Source: JBGSKY01 sp041740995 (GTDB lineage: Bacteria; Planctomycetota; Planctomycetia; Pirellulales; Pirellulaceae). From it: a stretch of 43,237 nucleotides of DNA. A program made the position numbers and the translations under genes. The notes beneath the pieces are model-generated. The model did not search any database. It was given only the letters and a program-made list of their open reading frames with translations, and had not been told where the DNA came from. This document shows positions 18,072 through 25,343 of this stretch, in pieces (the stretch's first letter is position 1; every line of letters begins with the position of its first letter). The stretch covers positions 1 to 43,237 of the forward strand of contig JBGSKY010000079.1 in NCBI GenBank assembly GCA_041740995.1. The letters run 5' to 3'.

Positions 18072-19229
18072 GTGACGAAAGTCTTTTTCATCGGCGGTGT
18101 TCCCGATTCAAACATGACCTTATTTCACCGCGTTCGTTTTGCTACCGGTGATCCGGCCGCTGTGGTGCTCTGGTTAGACGATCTTGAGATCGTGACTAAA
18201 AGCGTTTTTATCGTTCGCGATATCGAAGTCGATCGTGCGCGGCAAAGTTTGCTGAAATGGGAGGTCTACGCGCCCAAAGATCTTTGCCCAACGTCAGAAT
18301 TGTCTGCTGATCGCGATATCGCGACGGCTCAGGCTGCTGCGGCTTTGATTGGGAGCGAATCGATAACGAAGATTTGGATTGATCGCAGCACCCCAGCAAT
18401 TTATCAACATGTATTACAGACTGCCGGCCTAACAGTCCATTGCGATCCGAACTTAGTTCAAGATGCGCGGCGGCAAAAGACTACTGACGAACTCGCCGCG
18501 CTGCGTGATGCTCAGCGAATTACTGAACTAGTGATGCGCCAAGCTTGTGAAATGATTGCTGGGGCAACCATTGGAGATGATGGCGTGCTGATTTCTGGCA
18601 ACGCCGCACTAACTAGCGAAAGAATTCAACGGCTGATCGACGTTTGGTTGATTGAGCACGATTGCGTCGATTCCACATCGATCGTCGCTGGCGGCCCGCA
18701 AGCCGCCGATTGTCATCATCGTGGTCAAGGATTTCTGCGAACGGGCGAACCGATAATTGTGGACATTTTTCCTCGCAGTAAAACCAGTCGATACTTTGGC
18801 GATTGCACTCGAACAGTAGTACACGGTGATGCACCAGAGTCGATTCGAATGATGCACCAGACGGTGGTCGCGGCAAAACAAGCAGCCGTCGATGTTACCC
18901 GCAATGGCGTAACTGGCGATTCAATCAATGCGGCCACGCTTGCTGTTATCAAATCGGCTGGTTATGGAAGCGGCCCCTTCAACGCCTCCGATTCTGATGA
19001 GGTGATTAAGATGGTTCACGGGACAGGCCACGGTGTCGGATTGTCCTTGCATGAAGCGCCGCTTTTGGTTGATGGCGGCCCTGCGATGCTAGTCAACGAC
19101 GTCGTCACCATTGAACCAGGGCTTTACAGCCGATTGCTAGGTGGCGTTCGCGTTGAAGATATGTACATCGTCAAAGCGGATCACTGCGAGCGAATCAATA
19201 CTCTGCACGAAGGCTTAGAGTGGAACTAA
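18072..19229 (+). CDS. M24 metallopeptidase (Xaa-Pro aminopeptidase/prolidase type)
   Basis: A 385-residue cytoplasmic enzyme with the two-part build of this group: an N-terminal creatinase-like domain (about 1-135) and a C-terminal pita-bread domain. All five metal ligands are visible: D231 (VDIFPRS), D244 (FGDCTRTV), H320 (HGTGHGVGLSLHE), E348 (TIEPGLY) and E362 (VRVEDMYIV). It would remove N-terminal residues before proline or split X-Pro dipeptides using two metal ions. The start is GTG at 18072; no better start lies upstream. It appears monocistronic. Choice between PepP- and PepQ-type specificity cannot be made from sequence alone. Confidence 0.87.
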   Translation: MTKVFFIGGVPDSNMTLFHRVRFATGDPAAVVLWLDDLEIVTKSVFIVRDIEVDRARQSLLKWEVYAPKDLCPTSELSADRDIATAQAAAALIGSESITKIWIDRSTPAIYQHVLQTAGLTVHCDPNLVQDARRQKTTDELAALRDAQRITELVMRQACEMIAGATIGDDGVLISGNAALTSERIQRLIDVWLIEHDCVDSTSIVAGGPQAADCHHRGQGFLRTGEPIIVDIFPRSKTSRYFGDCTRTVVHGDAPESIRMMHQTVVAAKQAAVDVTRNGVTGDSINAATLAVIKSAGYGSGPFNASDSDEVIKMVHGTGHGVGLSLHEAPLLVDGGPAMLVNDVVTIEPGLYSRLLGGVRVEDMYIVKADHCERINTLHEGLEWN

Positions 19230-19382
19230 CTGTTGCTGTTGTGGTGACTAGTGAGAACTCTGCTTGGGGCATCTGTCTTGGCGATCGACGAGGATTGTGA
19301 TTTTTTTGCCTTTACGATCATTCTCCTTGCAAATTTACTAAATTCTCGTTCAGAATTTACTCGGGGTTTTCGGCAGAAGCCT

Positions 19383-19412
19383 TTGTTCATTGGAGTTGCT
19401 AGCTGCTAAAAT
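19383..19412 (+). promoter_or_regulatory. Sigma-70-like promoter for the Gfo/Idh/MocA gene
   Basis: TTGTTC (19383-19388) and TAAAAT (19407-19412) are 18 bases apart. The -10 matches the consensus at five of six bases. Transcription would begin near 19419, which makes the GTG at 19421 an unlikely start and favours the ATG at 19469. Confidence 0.35.
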
Positions 19413-19468
19413 AGGCTGCAGTGCTTCCGCTGATCGCATTTCACTTTGCATTTAAAATTGGGAACTCC

Positions 19469-20767
19469 ATGCAAGTTAATCCAAAAAAAACAGTCAATTC
19501 GTTTGATACTCGTCGTTCGTTCTTGAAATCCTCTAGCAGCGGGTTGGCTGCCACAGCGGCCTTGGCGGCGACTACATTACCGAAAGTCCATGCCGCTGGA
19601 GATTCGATTATCAAAGTCGGTTTGGTTGGTTGCGGTGGACGTGGGAGCGGTGCGGCTGTCAATTCGATGGAAGCAGACCCAAATGTTCGAATCGTTGCGT
19701 TGGGCGATCTCAGCGACAAAGCGATAAGTAATTGCCGCCGCTCGTTGGCTCGCAATTATAAGACGCAAATGCAAGTCACCGACGAACAATGCTTCACCGG
19801 AATCGATAACTACAAACAGGTCTTGGCGAGCGACATTGACGTTATCTTATTGGCTGCACCTCCACACTATCGACCAGAGCATTTCGCTGCGTCAGTGGAT
19901 GCTGGCAAGCATATCTTTTGCGAGAAGCCAGTTGCAACTGATGCGGCTGGCGTGCGTCGCATAGTTGAATCTTGCAAGCAGGCCGAAGGGAAGCAACTGA
20001 ATGTTGTCAGCGGACTGTGCTGGCGCTACCACACTGGGATGCAAGAAATCATCGCCCGAATTCATGACGGGCAGATCGGTGAAGTTGTAGCGAGCCAAGC
20101 GAACTATTTAACAAGTCCGGTTTGGATGAAAACGCGTGAGCCAGGCGAAAGCGAGATGCAGTATCAAATGCGGAACTGGTACAACTATATTTGGCTTTCC
20201 GGCGATCATATTGTCGAGCAATTTATTCACAGCATCGACAAAGCACTTTGGTTACACAATGACGTTCCACCAGTTCGTGCAATTGGGATGGGTGGACGTC
20301 AACTACGGAGCGACGAGACGCAAGGAAACATCTACGACCATTTTGCAGTGGTATACGAGTGGGCCGACGGTACAAAGACTTTTGCCAATACACGACAAAT
20401 GGAAAACTGTTTCGTACAAGTCGAGGACTTTGTTTCTGGAACTGACGGCACGGCGCGATTGTGCGAAGGAGTTATTGAAGGAAAGAACAAATGGATGCAC
20501 TCAGGTGATGTCGTTCAGATGCACCAAGCCGAACAGAATGAAATGTTCCGCGCGATTCGCGGTGAGCGCGAAAGAATCAACAACGGCGATTACATGTGCA
20601 AGAGCACCCTGATGTCGATCCTTGGACGGGAAGCTTGTTATACGGGGGCTTCACTGACTTATGAAGAAGTCGCCAATAGCACACAAGATTTCCGACCTGC
20701 AAGTTACGACGGAGGAGAAGCGCCTCAGGTCATTGTTCCGCAACCCGGCGCTTATCGATTCGCGTAG
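19469..20767 (+). CDS. Tat-exported Gfo/Idh/MocA family oxidoreductase
   Basis: A 432-residue protein. The leader DTRRSFLKSSSSGLAATAAL has the twin arginines (15-16) of a Tat signal, ending near KVHAAG, so it is folded with its NAD(P) in the cytoplasm and then exported. The Rossmann fingerprint GLVGCGGRGSG is at 51-61, and the family EKP (CEKPVATD, 152-154) holds the catalytic lysine. Family members oxidise or epimerise sugars and polyols, and planctomycetes have many exported copies used in polysaccharide breakdown. The start at 19469 is chosen for the Tat leader and the promoter. Substrate cannot be read from sequence; no sugar transporter or hydrolase partner is adjacent. Confidence 0.88.
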   Translation: MQVNPKKTVNSFDTRRSFLKSSSSGLAATAALAATTLPKVHAAGDSIIKVGLVGCGGRGSGAAVNSMEADPNVRIVALGDLSDKAISNCRRSLARNYKTQMQVTDEQCFTGIDNYKQVLASDIDVILLAAPPHYRPEHFAASVDAGKHIFCEKPVATDAAGVRRIVESCKQAEGKQLNVVSGLCWRYHTGMQEIIARIHDGQIGEVVASQANYLTSPVWMKTREPGESEMQYQMRNWYNYIWLSGDHIVEQFIHSIDKALWLHNDVPPVRAIGMGGRQLRSDETQGNIYDHFAVVYEWADGTKTFANTRQMENCFVQVEDFVSGTDGTARLCEGVIEGKNKWMHSGDVVQMHQAEQNEMFRAIRGERERINNGDYMCKSTLMSILGREACYTGASLTYEEVANSTQDFRPASYDGGEAPQVIVPQPGAYRFA

Positions 20768-20826
20768 TGCGATCAATAGTGGTCGATATTCGATCAGTTG
20801 GTTGGCAAAATCTCGAGTATAAGCAT

Positions 20827-20843
20827 TTGGCACGGCAGCTGCT
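20827..20843 (+). promoter_or_regulatory. Sigma-54 (RpoN) promoter for the DUF1328 gene
   Basis: TTGGCACGGCAGCTGCT matches the -24/-12 sigma-54 consensus (TTGGCACG, four bases, TTGCW) with one mismatch, and the GG and GC doublets are exactly 12 bases apart. Transcription would begin near 20854 and give a leader of about 70 bases. It would need an enhancer-binding activator not seen in this window. Confidence 0.6.
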
Positions 20844-20859
20844 TTTATCAAGAGATAGA

Positions 20860-20884
20860 TAGGAGTGGTACTTTGCCGCTCCTA
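20860..20884 (+). other. Stem-loop in the DUF1328 leader
   Basis: TAGGAGTGG (20860-20868) pairs with CCGCTCCTA (20876-20884) around a 7-base loop, with one G-U pair. It begins just after the inferred sigma-54 start site, so it would be the first structure of the mRNA leader. It could protect the 5' end or control translation; alternatively it terminates readthrough from the upstream oxidoreductase gene. Confidence 0.4.
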
Positions 20885-20922
20885 AGAATCGCTCGAACTC
20901 AACGTATGATTGGAGACTAGCC

Positions 20923-21093
20923 ATGCTATCTTGGGCCCTCACATTTTTGGTTATCGCATTGGTCGCTGCCTTCCTTGGCTTTGGCGCCATCACCGGGATC
21001 GCCGCTACCATCGCGAAAGTGCTGTTTTTCCTGTTTATCGTGATGTTCATCGTGTCACTGATCTTCGGCGGCATTCGTCGCCCAATGGTCTAG
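20923..21093 (+). CDS. DUF1328 small membrane protein (YtjA family)
   Basis: A 56-residue protein made almost wholly of two membrane helices, with GFGAITGIAATIAKVLFF in the middle and a short basic end (GGIRRPMV). This is the DUF1328/YtjA pattern, in which the length is typically 50-60 residues. Members are widespread, often found with stress-induced small membrane proteins such as CsbD or BON proteins; the molecular role is not known. It starts with ATG at 20923. The sigma-54-type promoter and leader stem-loop upstream suggest conditional, activator-driven expression. A further short membrane protein follows at 21355. Confidence 0.85.
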   Translation: MLSWALTFLVIALVAAFLGFGAITGIAATIAKVLFFLFIVMFIVSLIFGGIRRPMV

Positions 21094-21115
21094 TGGCAGC
21101 AAGCAGATTGGATTT

Positions 21116-21130
21116 TCGTCTAAGAGACGA
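21116..21130 (+). terminator. Short stem-loop after the DUF1328 gene
   Basis: TCGTCT (21116-21121) and AGACGA (21125-21130) form a perfect 6-bp stem with a 3-base loop 23 bases after the stop codon. There is no T tract; a weak terminator candidate. Confidence 0.3.
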
Positions 21131-21354
21131 TCGCAAACGTAAGCCGGGAACCGATCCTGGCGAGTTGAGCAGATTCAACAGGCTTCTCGATGCCATCTAT
21201 TGTTTAGAGACAAACCTCGTTTGTTTGTCAAGCTATGGCGAAACAGCATCGGCAAAGCGTTGAACGACGGAACATTTCCCAAGGCGTGGTTTCCAGGGCA
21301 ACGTCTTTCGAAGATTATCATTGTTACCTCAAACCCGAGGCTGCGAACAGTATT

Positions 21355-21564
21355 ATGCGTATCTTGCTGATTCTTATTGTTCTCGTAGCCGCTGCGATTG
21401 GGATCGGCTGGCTCTCCGTCAACATCGACGGGAATTCGGCAAACATCACGGTGAATTCCGAAAAGGCGAAAAGCGACACGTCGGAGATACTCGGTGAAAC
21501 GAGGAATGCCGCGGAAGCATTTGTTTCTGGGGCGAAGAACGCCGCTGAAGAGACCGGAAAGTAG
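21355..21564 (+). CDS. Short single-span membrane protein, unrecognised
   Basis: A 69-residue protein with one N-terminal membrane helix (MRILLILIVLVAAAIGIGWL) and a polar, helical tail (AKSDTSEILGETRNAAEAF). An in-frame ATG lies upstream at 21235, but the sequence between the two is unlike protein in composition, so the hydrophobic start at 21355 is preferred. I do not recognise a family. The tail with regularly spaced Ala/Glu/Lys resembles small periplasmic stress proteins anchored at the membrane. It lies 261 bases after the DUF1328 gene and may share its conditions of use. The gap holds ACAAAC-CTC-GTTTGT at 21210-21224, an inverted repeat of unknown role. Confidence 0.6.
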   Translation: MRILLILIVLVAAAIGIGWLSVNIDGNSANITVNSEKAKSDTSEILGETRNAAEAFVSGAKNAAEETGK

Positions 21565-21768
21565 AACTCTAGCCCATTGCAGAATTTCGGCGTTGAATCG
21601 TCGTAAATTTCAGGTCTGATCGTAGTTCTGTTTGCCGTTCTAGGGTTCACTTTTGCACGGTAATCTTCACAAAATTGACGTGTTGCTAAACTCTAGGTTG
21701 AACTAAGATTCGGAAAGCCTGTAACTCTGCAGGAGCTTGAGTCATGTATCTACTTCCAAACTTTTGTC

Positions 21769-22485
21769 ATGTCGTCCAGAGATTTCACTGTCGAAGAGCT
21801 TGCCGCTTATCACCACCTCATGCCCCAACATGTATTGAAGATGGCGTCGCGCGACAAGTTGCCTGGTCGTCGAGTGCTGGGTCAGTGGAAGTTTTCAGAG
21901 GCTGAAATTCATCATTGGATGGAAGATAGGATTGGAGTTGGAAACGTAGAGGATCTTCATAAAGTCGAGACTTTGCTACACCGTTCCAAGAGCAGCCAAA
22001 AACCAGTTGCGCTAACTGATTTTCTTTTTGAAGAAGCAATTGCGATCCCGCTTGAAGCGCGAACACGTGGTTCGGTGATCCGGAAAATGTGCGATTTGGC
22101 CGCTTCAACTGGCCTGCTGTGGGACGCGGAAGAAATGGTTGATGCCGTGTCCGCCCGCGAAGATCTTCATCCGACTGCGTTGGAAAATGGAGTCGCAATG
22201 TTACATCCTCGACGACCACGCGCTTCCATTTTGGCTCAACCACTGATCGCTATGGGCATTTCTTCGCAGTCGATTCCGTTCGGAAATCGTGCGGGACATC
22301 TAACCGATGTATTCTTTCTGATTTGCAGTACGGACGATTCGATCCATCTTAAAATTCTTGCTCGATTATCTCGAATGGTGGCCGATTCAAGCTGGTTGGC
22401 TCAGTTGCGAGCGTGCGAAAGTCCAAGACACTTGATGCAATTGATGGGCGAGGGCGAATCGTCGCTCGCACCGGTCTCGCTCTAA
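21769..22485 (+). CDS. HTH (excisionase-like) and PTS EIIA type-2 fusion protein
   Basis: A 238-residue protein in two parts. Residues about 1-52 (DFTVEELAAYHHLMPQHVLK then WKFSEAEIHHWM) are a MerR/excisionase-like winged helix of the sort that binds DNA. Residues about 80-230 are a PtsN/FruA-like EIIA domain, with the phospho-accepting histidine in ENGVAMLHPRRP (H146) and the late block FFLICSTDDSIHLKILARLSRMV. EIIA would receive phosphate from HPr or NPr, so the protein joins phosphorylation state to DNA binding; this is inference. No PTS permease is adjacent. An unrecognised gene follows 79 bases later in the same orientation. It starts with ATG at 21769. Confidence 0.8.
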   Translation: MSSRDFTVEELAAYHHLMPQHVLKMASRDKLPGRRVLGQWKFSEAEIHHWMEDRIGVGNVEDLHKVETLLHRSKSSQKPVALTDFLFEEAIAIPLEARTRGSVIRKMCDLAASTGLLWDAEEMVDAVSAREDLHPTALENGVAMLHPRRPRASILAQPLIAMGISSQSIPFGNRAGHLTDVFFLICSTDDSIHLKILARLSRMVADSSWLAQLRACESPRHLMQLMGEGESSLAPVSL

Positions 22486-22564
22486 AAGTGCACCTGCTCG
22501 ACGTTTTGATTAGCGGGCAGCTTTCTAATTTGGTCGCCGTACATTTTTGGTTAGAATGTACACG

Positions 22565-23194
22565 ATGGCAACCAACGAAACTCGCTTCGTACCAGCACTT
22601 TTTATCGGAAACGATCAATGGGAAGTTTTGCGATGGTCTAAAGCAATGAGATCACACGCCGACTGCGAATGGGAAACGTTCCCGAAACCATCATTTCAGT
22701 TTCACAAGTTGAATGAAAGATCTGTTCCGAATATTGGCGGCCGATTGATAGATCAAGCGTTCGAGTTTTTTCGGAAACAGTACCCTTCAATAAGTGGCTT
22801 CGATGCGGAATCTGATTCTCAGCCGCCTTCGCTTGTGGTGATTGGATTACAGAACAAATCGCTGGATGTTGAAGAACTTCGAACTCTAAATACGCTCTCT
22901 GAATTGGTCCGCATTACGACATCGGAATATTGCGTGGGTAAGACTCCACGCGGATCGAGCGAGGAAGTATCTAATTCCGTCGGTTCCGTCGCGGCGCGTG
23001 TCGTCATTGTTGCAATCGTATCGGAACCAAACATTAGAATGTCAGAAGCATTACAAATGTGCGGGATCGATTTGATAATTCGCCCGACAAGTGAGCTTGA
23101 TGAAATTAGTCGCAACATTGCAAGGTCGTTGATCAGTTACCCAACGCCGCCGCATGCATGGCTTCCTAAATCGACCATCGCAGGCGTGCGATAA
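22565..23194 (+). CDS. Hypothetical protein, possible receiver-like fold
   Basis: A 209-residue soluble protein without signal peptide or membrane segment. I cannot assign a family. The alternation of hydrophobic strands and helices (LFIGNDQWEV, PSLVVIGLQNK, ARVVIVAIVSEPN, CGIDLIIRPTSELDEIS) looks like a Rossmann or receiver-type alpha/beta fold, but the acidic phosphorylation pocket is not evident. It follows the HTH-EIIA gene with a 79-base gap, so the two may be co-transcribed. ATG 22565 was chosen; ATG 22556 and TTG 22547 are in frame just upstream. Confidence 0.6.
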   Translation: MATNETRFVPALFIGNDQWEVLRWSKAMRSHADCEWETFPKPSFQFHKLNERSVPNIGGRLIDQAFEFFRKQYPSISGFDAESDSQPPSLVVIGLQNKSLDVEELRTLNTLSELVRITTSEYCVGKTPRGSSEEVSNSVGSVAARVVIVAIVSEPNIRMSEALQMCGIDLIIRPTSELDEISRNIARSLISYPTPPHAWLPKSTIAGVR

Positions 23195-23262
23195 AATGAG
23201 CGATATTTGGTCAAGCTTGTTTCGACAGGTATCAGTGCGACTTCATAACAACAAGTTTTACG

Positions 23263-24603
23263 ATGAAGCTAAATTCGAAATCAGACTTAACGTCGCCCGT
23301 TGGTACTCCCATTGAATTGACGCGGCGTAACTTGTTGGTCGCAGCGGCGGGATTGAGCGTTGTACCTTTGCTTGAACATCAGGCGAGCTCTCTGCAGCCT
23401 GCCGCAGCATTGGAAACAACAGCTCTTGCATCTTCGGCAATTGGCACTCAAGAGAAGAGCGTCATTGGGCAATACGGATCTTGGGTTTCAGGCTTGGTCA
23501 ACGAACCACCGAAGCTTTCCTTTCGCAACGACTCGTTTCCGACAATCGAATCATGGCGAGCGATTGCCCATGGGAAGACCTCTGAGTTGATCGCCGCGCC
23601 GCAGCCGCTGCAGATCACTGGTATTGAACGAATTGGTGAAGTTGAACAAGTTGGCCAACTGGACATTGAACACTTGCGATGGCAATTGCCATACGGCCGG
23701 GCGACTGAAGCGGTCCTGCTTAAACCGCATGGAGCGACTGGACCGCTGCCTGGCGTTCTTGCATTGCATGATCATGGCGGCAACAAATATTTTGGGTATC
23801 GAAAAATTACACAAACTCAGGCGACACAACATCCGTTAGTCACGCAGCACCAACGGCATGACTACGATGGTCTGGCTTGGGCGAACGAACTGGCCAGTCG
23901 CGGTTATGTTGTTTTGGTACACGACACATTCGCTTTCGGAAGCCGAAGGGTTCTATACCAAGACGTCGCTGATATCGCTTGGGGAGCGTGCAAAACCTCC
24001 GACAAATCAGACGCTAATCCTGAAGCGATCGAGAACATTGAGCGGTATAACCAATGGGCAAGTGAGCACGAAAACATCATGGCCAAATCGCTTTTTTGCA
24101 GTGGGACAACCTGGCCCGGAATGTTCCTTGTGGAAGATCAAGCGGCGTTGTCCGTATTGGCCAATCGTCCCGAAGTCGATGCCGAAAGGCTGGGTTGTGG
24201 AGGGCTCTCTGGCGGAGGATTGCGAACCGTCTTTCTCGGCGGGTTGGACCCTCGAATTCGATGCGCGGTTTGCGTCGGGTTCATGACGACCTGGAAAGAT
24301 TTCCTATTGCGAAAATCCTATACCCACACTTGGATGAGTTTCGCGCCGCTGTTGCCGCAGTATCTCGATTTCCCAGAGATACTCGGATTGCGAGCTCCGT
24401 TACCGACGATGGTTCAGAACTGCAGCGACGATGAACTTTACACTCCCGCTGAAATGCAGCGGGCAGACGAAATTTTGCAGTCGGTTTATGCCAAGGCGAA
24501 TGCAACGGAACGATACAGCGGACGATTCTATCCCGGCGGCCACCAATTCAATCGTCCGATGCAGCAAGACGCGTTCGCCTGGTTCGATAGTTGGTTGAGT
24601 TGA
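23263..24603 (+). CDS. Exported alpha/beta hydrolase (acetyl-xylan esterase/dienelactone hydrolase-like)
   Basis: A 446-residue protein. The leader has TRRNLLVAAAGLSVVPLL with twin arginines at 21-22, consistent with Tat export. The hydrolase body has PGVLALHDHGG (oxyanion-hole region), ASRGYVVLVHD, the nucleophile elbow GLSGGG (S316), an acid in NCSDDELYT (D389 or D390) and a histidine in GGHQF (H427), completing a Ser-Asp-His triad. The arrangement resembles the large acetyl-xylan-esterase-like proteins of planctomycetes. It would cut ester bonds in polysaccharides or other exported substrates; the actual substrate is unknown. It starts with ATG at 23263 and is followed by a convergent lipoprotein gene only 21 bases away. 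Confidence 0.8.
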   Translation: MKLNSKSDLTSPVGTPIELTRRNLLVAAAGLSVVPLLEHQASSLQPAAALETTALASSAIGTQEKSVIGQYGSWVSGLVNEPPKLSFRNDSFPTIESWRAIAHGKTSELIAAPQPLQITGIERIGEVEQVGQLDIEHLRWQLPYGRATEAVLLKPHGATGPLPGVLALHDHGGNKYFGYRKITQTQATQHPLVTQHQRHDYDGLAWANELASRGYVVLVHDTFAFGSRRVLYQDVADIAWGACKTSDKSDANPEAIENIERYNQWASEHENIMAKSLFCSGTTWPGMFLVEDQAALSVLANRPEVDAERLGCGGLSGGGLRTVFLGGLDPRIRCAVCVGFMTTWKDFLLRKSYTHTWMSFAPLLPQYLDFPEILGLRAPLPTMVQNCSDDELYTPAEMQRADEILQSVYAKANATERYSGRFYPGGHQFNRPMQQDAFAWFDSWLS

Positions 24604-24624
24604 GAGCCTTAAACCGGACCACGG

Positions 24625-25002
24625 TTATTGAGCCGATTCAAATTCACCGAAGCGGACTGGATCTAGCGCCATATCGTCGGCTGCCGGCGGATAGAACACC
24701 GGATGACTCGGCAGTGGATGAAATCGCGGCCAAGGTGGAGCGTTTTTCGCTTCATTATGCGAAGCAATTTTCCGACTGATCCAGTTGTCGTGCAGACCAC
24801 CCGATAATCGTTGGCCAACGTAAGGTCGCTGAAGACTCGCTATCGGTTGAGTTCCAGGCTGGAAACAGTCTGACGAACAATCAGCCAAATAGCTATCGTT
24901 GGGCGGTGACAGACAGATTGAGCGGCAACCGCTGAGCGACGCGATGGCGATCAGCATAACACTGGCTGCGAGGTTGCGAAGTTGATTGGTTGAGCGTCGC
25001 AT
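24625..25002 (-). CDS. Small proline-rich lipoprotein, unrecognised
   Basis: A 125-residue protein starting MRRSTNQLRNLAASVML and then IASLSGCRSI, a lipoprotein signal with lipobox LSGC at about residue 24-27. The mature part has many Pro, Ser and aromatic residues, with FHPLPSHPVFYPPAADD near the end, a style seen in small planctomycete envelope lipoproteins. The frame stays open for 37 codons upstream, but the lipoprotein leader makes ATG 25002 the clear start. It is divergent from the lipoprotein at 25344, with an 18-bp palindrome between, and would be a substrate of the Lgt encoded at 8909. Function unknown. Confidence 0.65.
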   Translation of the reverse strand: MRRSTNQLRNLAASVMLIAIASLSGCRSICLSPPNDSYLADCSSDCFQPGTQPIASLQRPYVGQRLSGGLHDNWISRKIASHNEAKNAPPWPRFHPLPSHPVFYPPAADDMALDPVRFGEFESAQ

Positions 25003-25343
25003 TGGGTTCGGACGAATCGCGAAAGTTGCTTGTGATCGATAGCTGTCAGTAATATCGACGGTCGGGATTGAACAGATTAGGTAATCTGTACGGGCGCTAC
25101 AACTTTTTGTCATGCGTTTGTCGTAGGATCAATTGCCATGACCGTCCGAACCTAAATTGAAACTTTCGAGGAACGGTAGCAAAACATTTGTCGAGAAAGC
25201 GCAAATCTTGACGATTGGAACGGATTTTCTGAAGAGGCTGGATTTTACGGTCGATAAAGCTAATGCCCGGGGGGGCGAATTGGATCGAAATCGCGTCTAA
25301 AGACGCTGCGAGCGGTTTTTGACTATCGACGTGTCGAGCCGCA
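25003..25343. other. Divergent intergenic region between two lipoprotein genes
   Basis: A 341-base gap that must carry promoters for both lipoprotein genes. Its one clear element is the 18-bp palindrome at 25072-25089. A run of seven G occurs near 25268-25276. A minus-strand open frame that crosses it looks like chance. Confidence 0.4.
25072..25089. promoter_or_regulatory. Perfect 18-bp palindromic operator candidate
   Basis: ACAGATTA (25072-25079), GG, TAATCTGT (25082-25089): perfect 8-bp arms with a 2-base spacer. This is the size and symmetry expected for a dimeric HTH repressor. It lies 70 bases upstream of the minus-strand lipoprotein start, and 255 bases from the plus-strand one. Confidence 0.45.
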
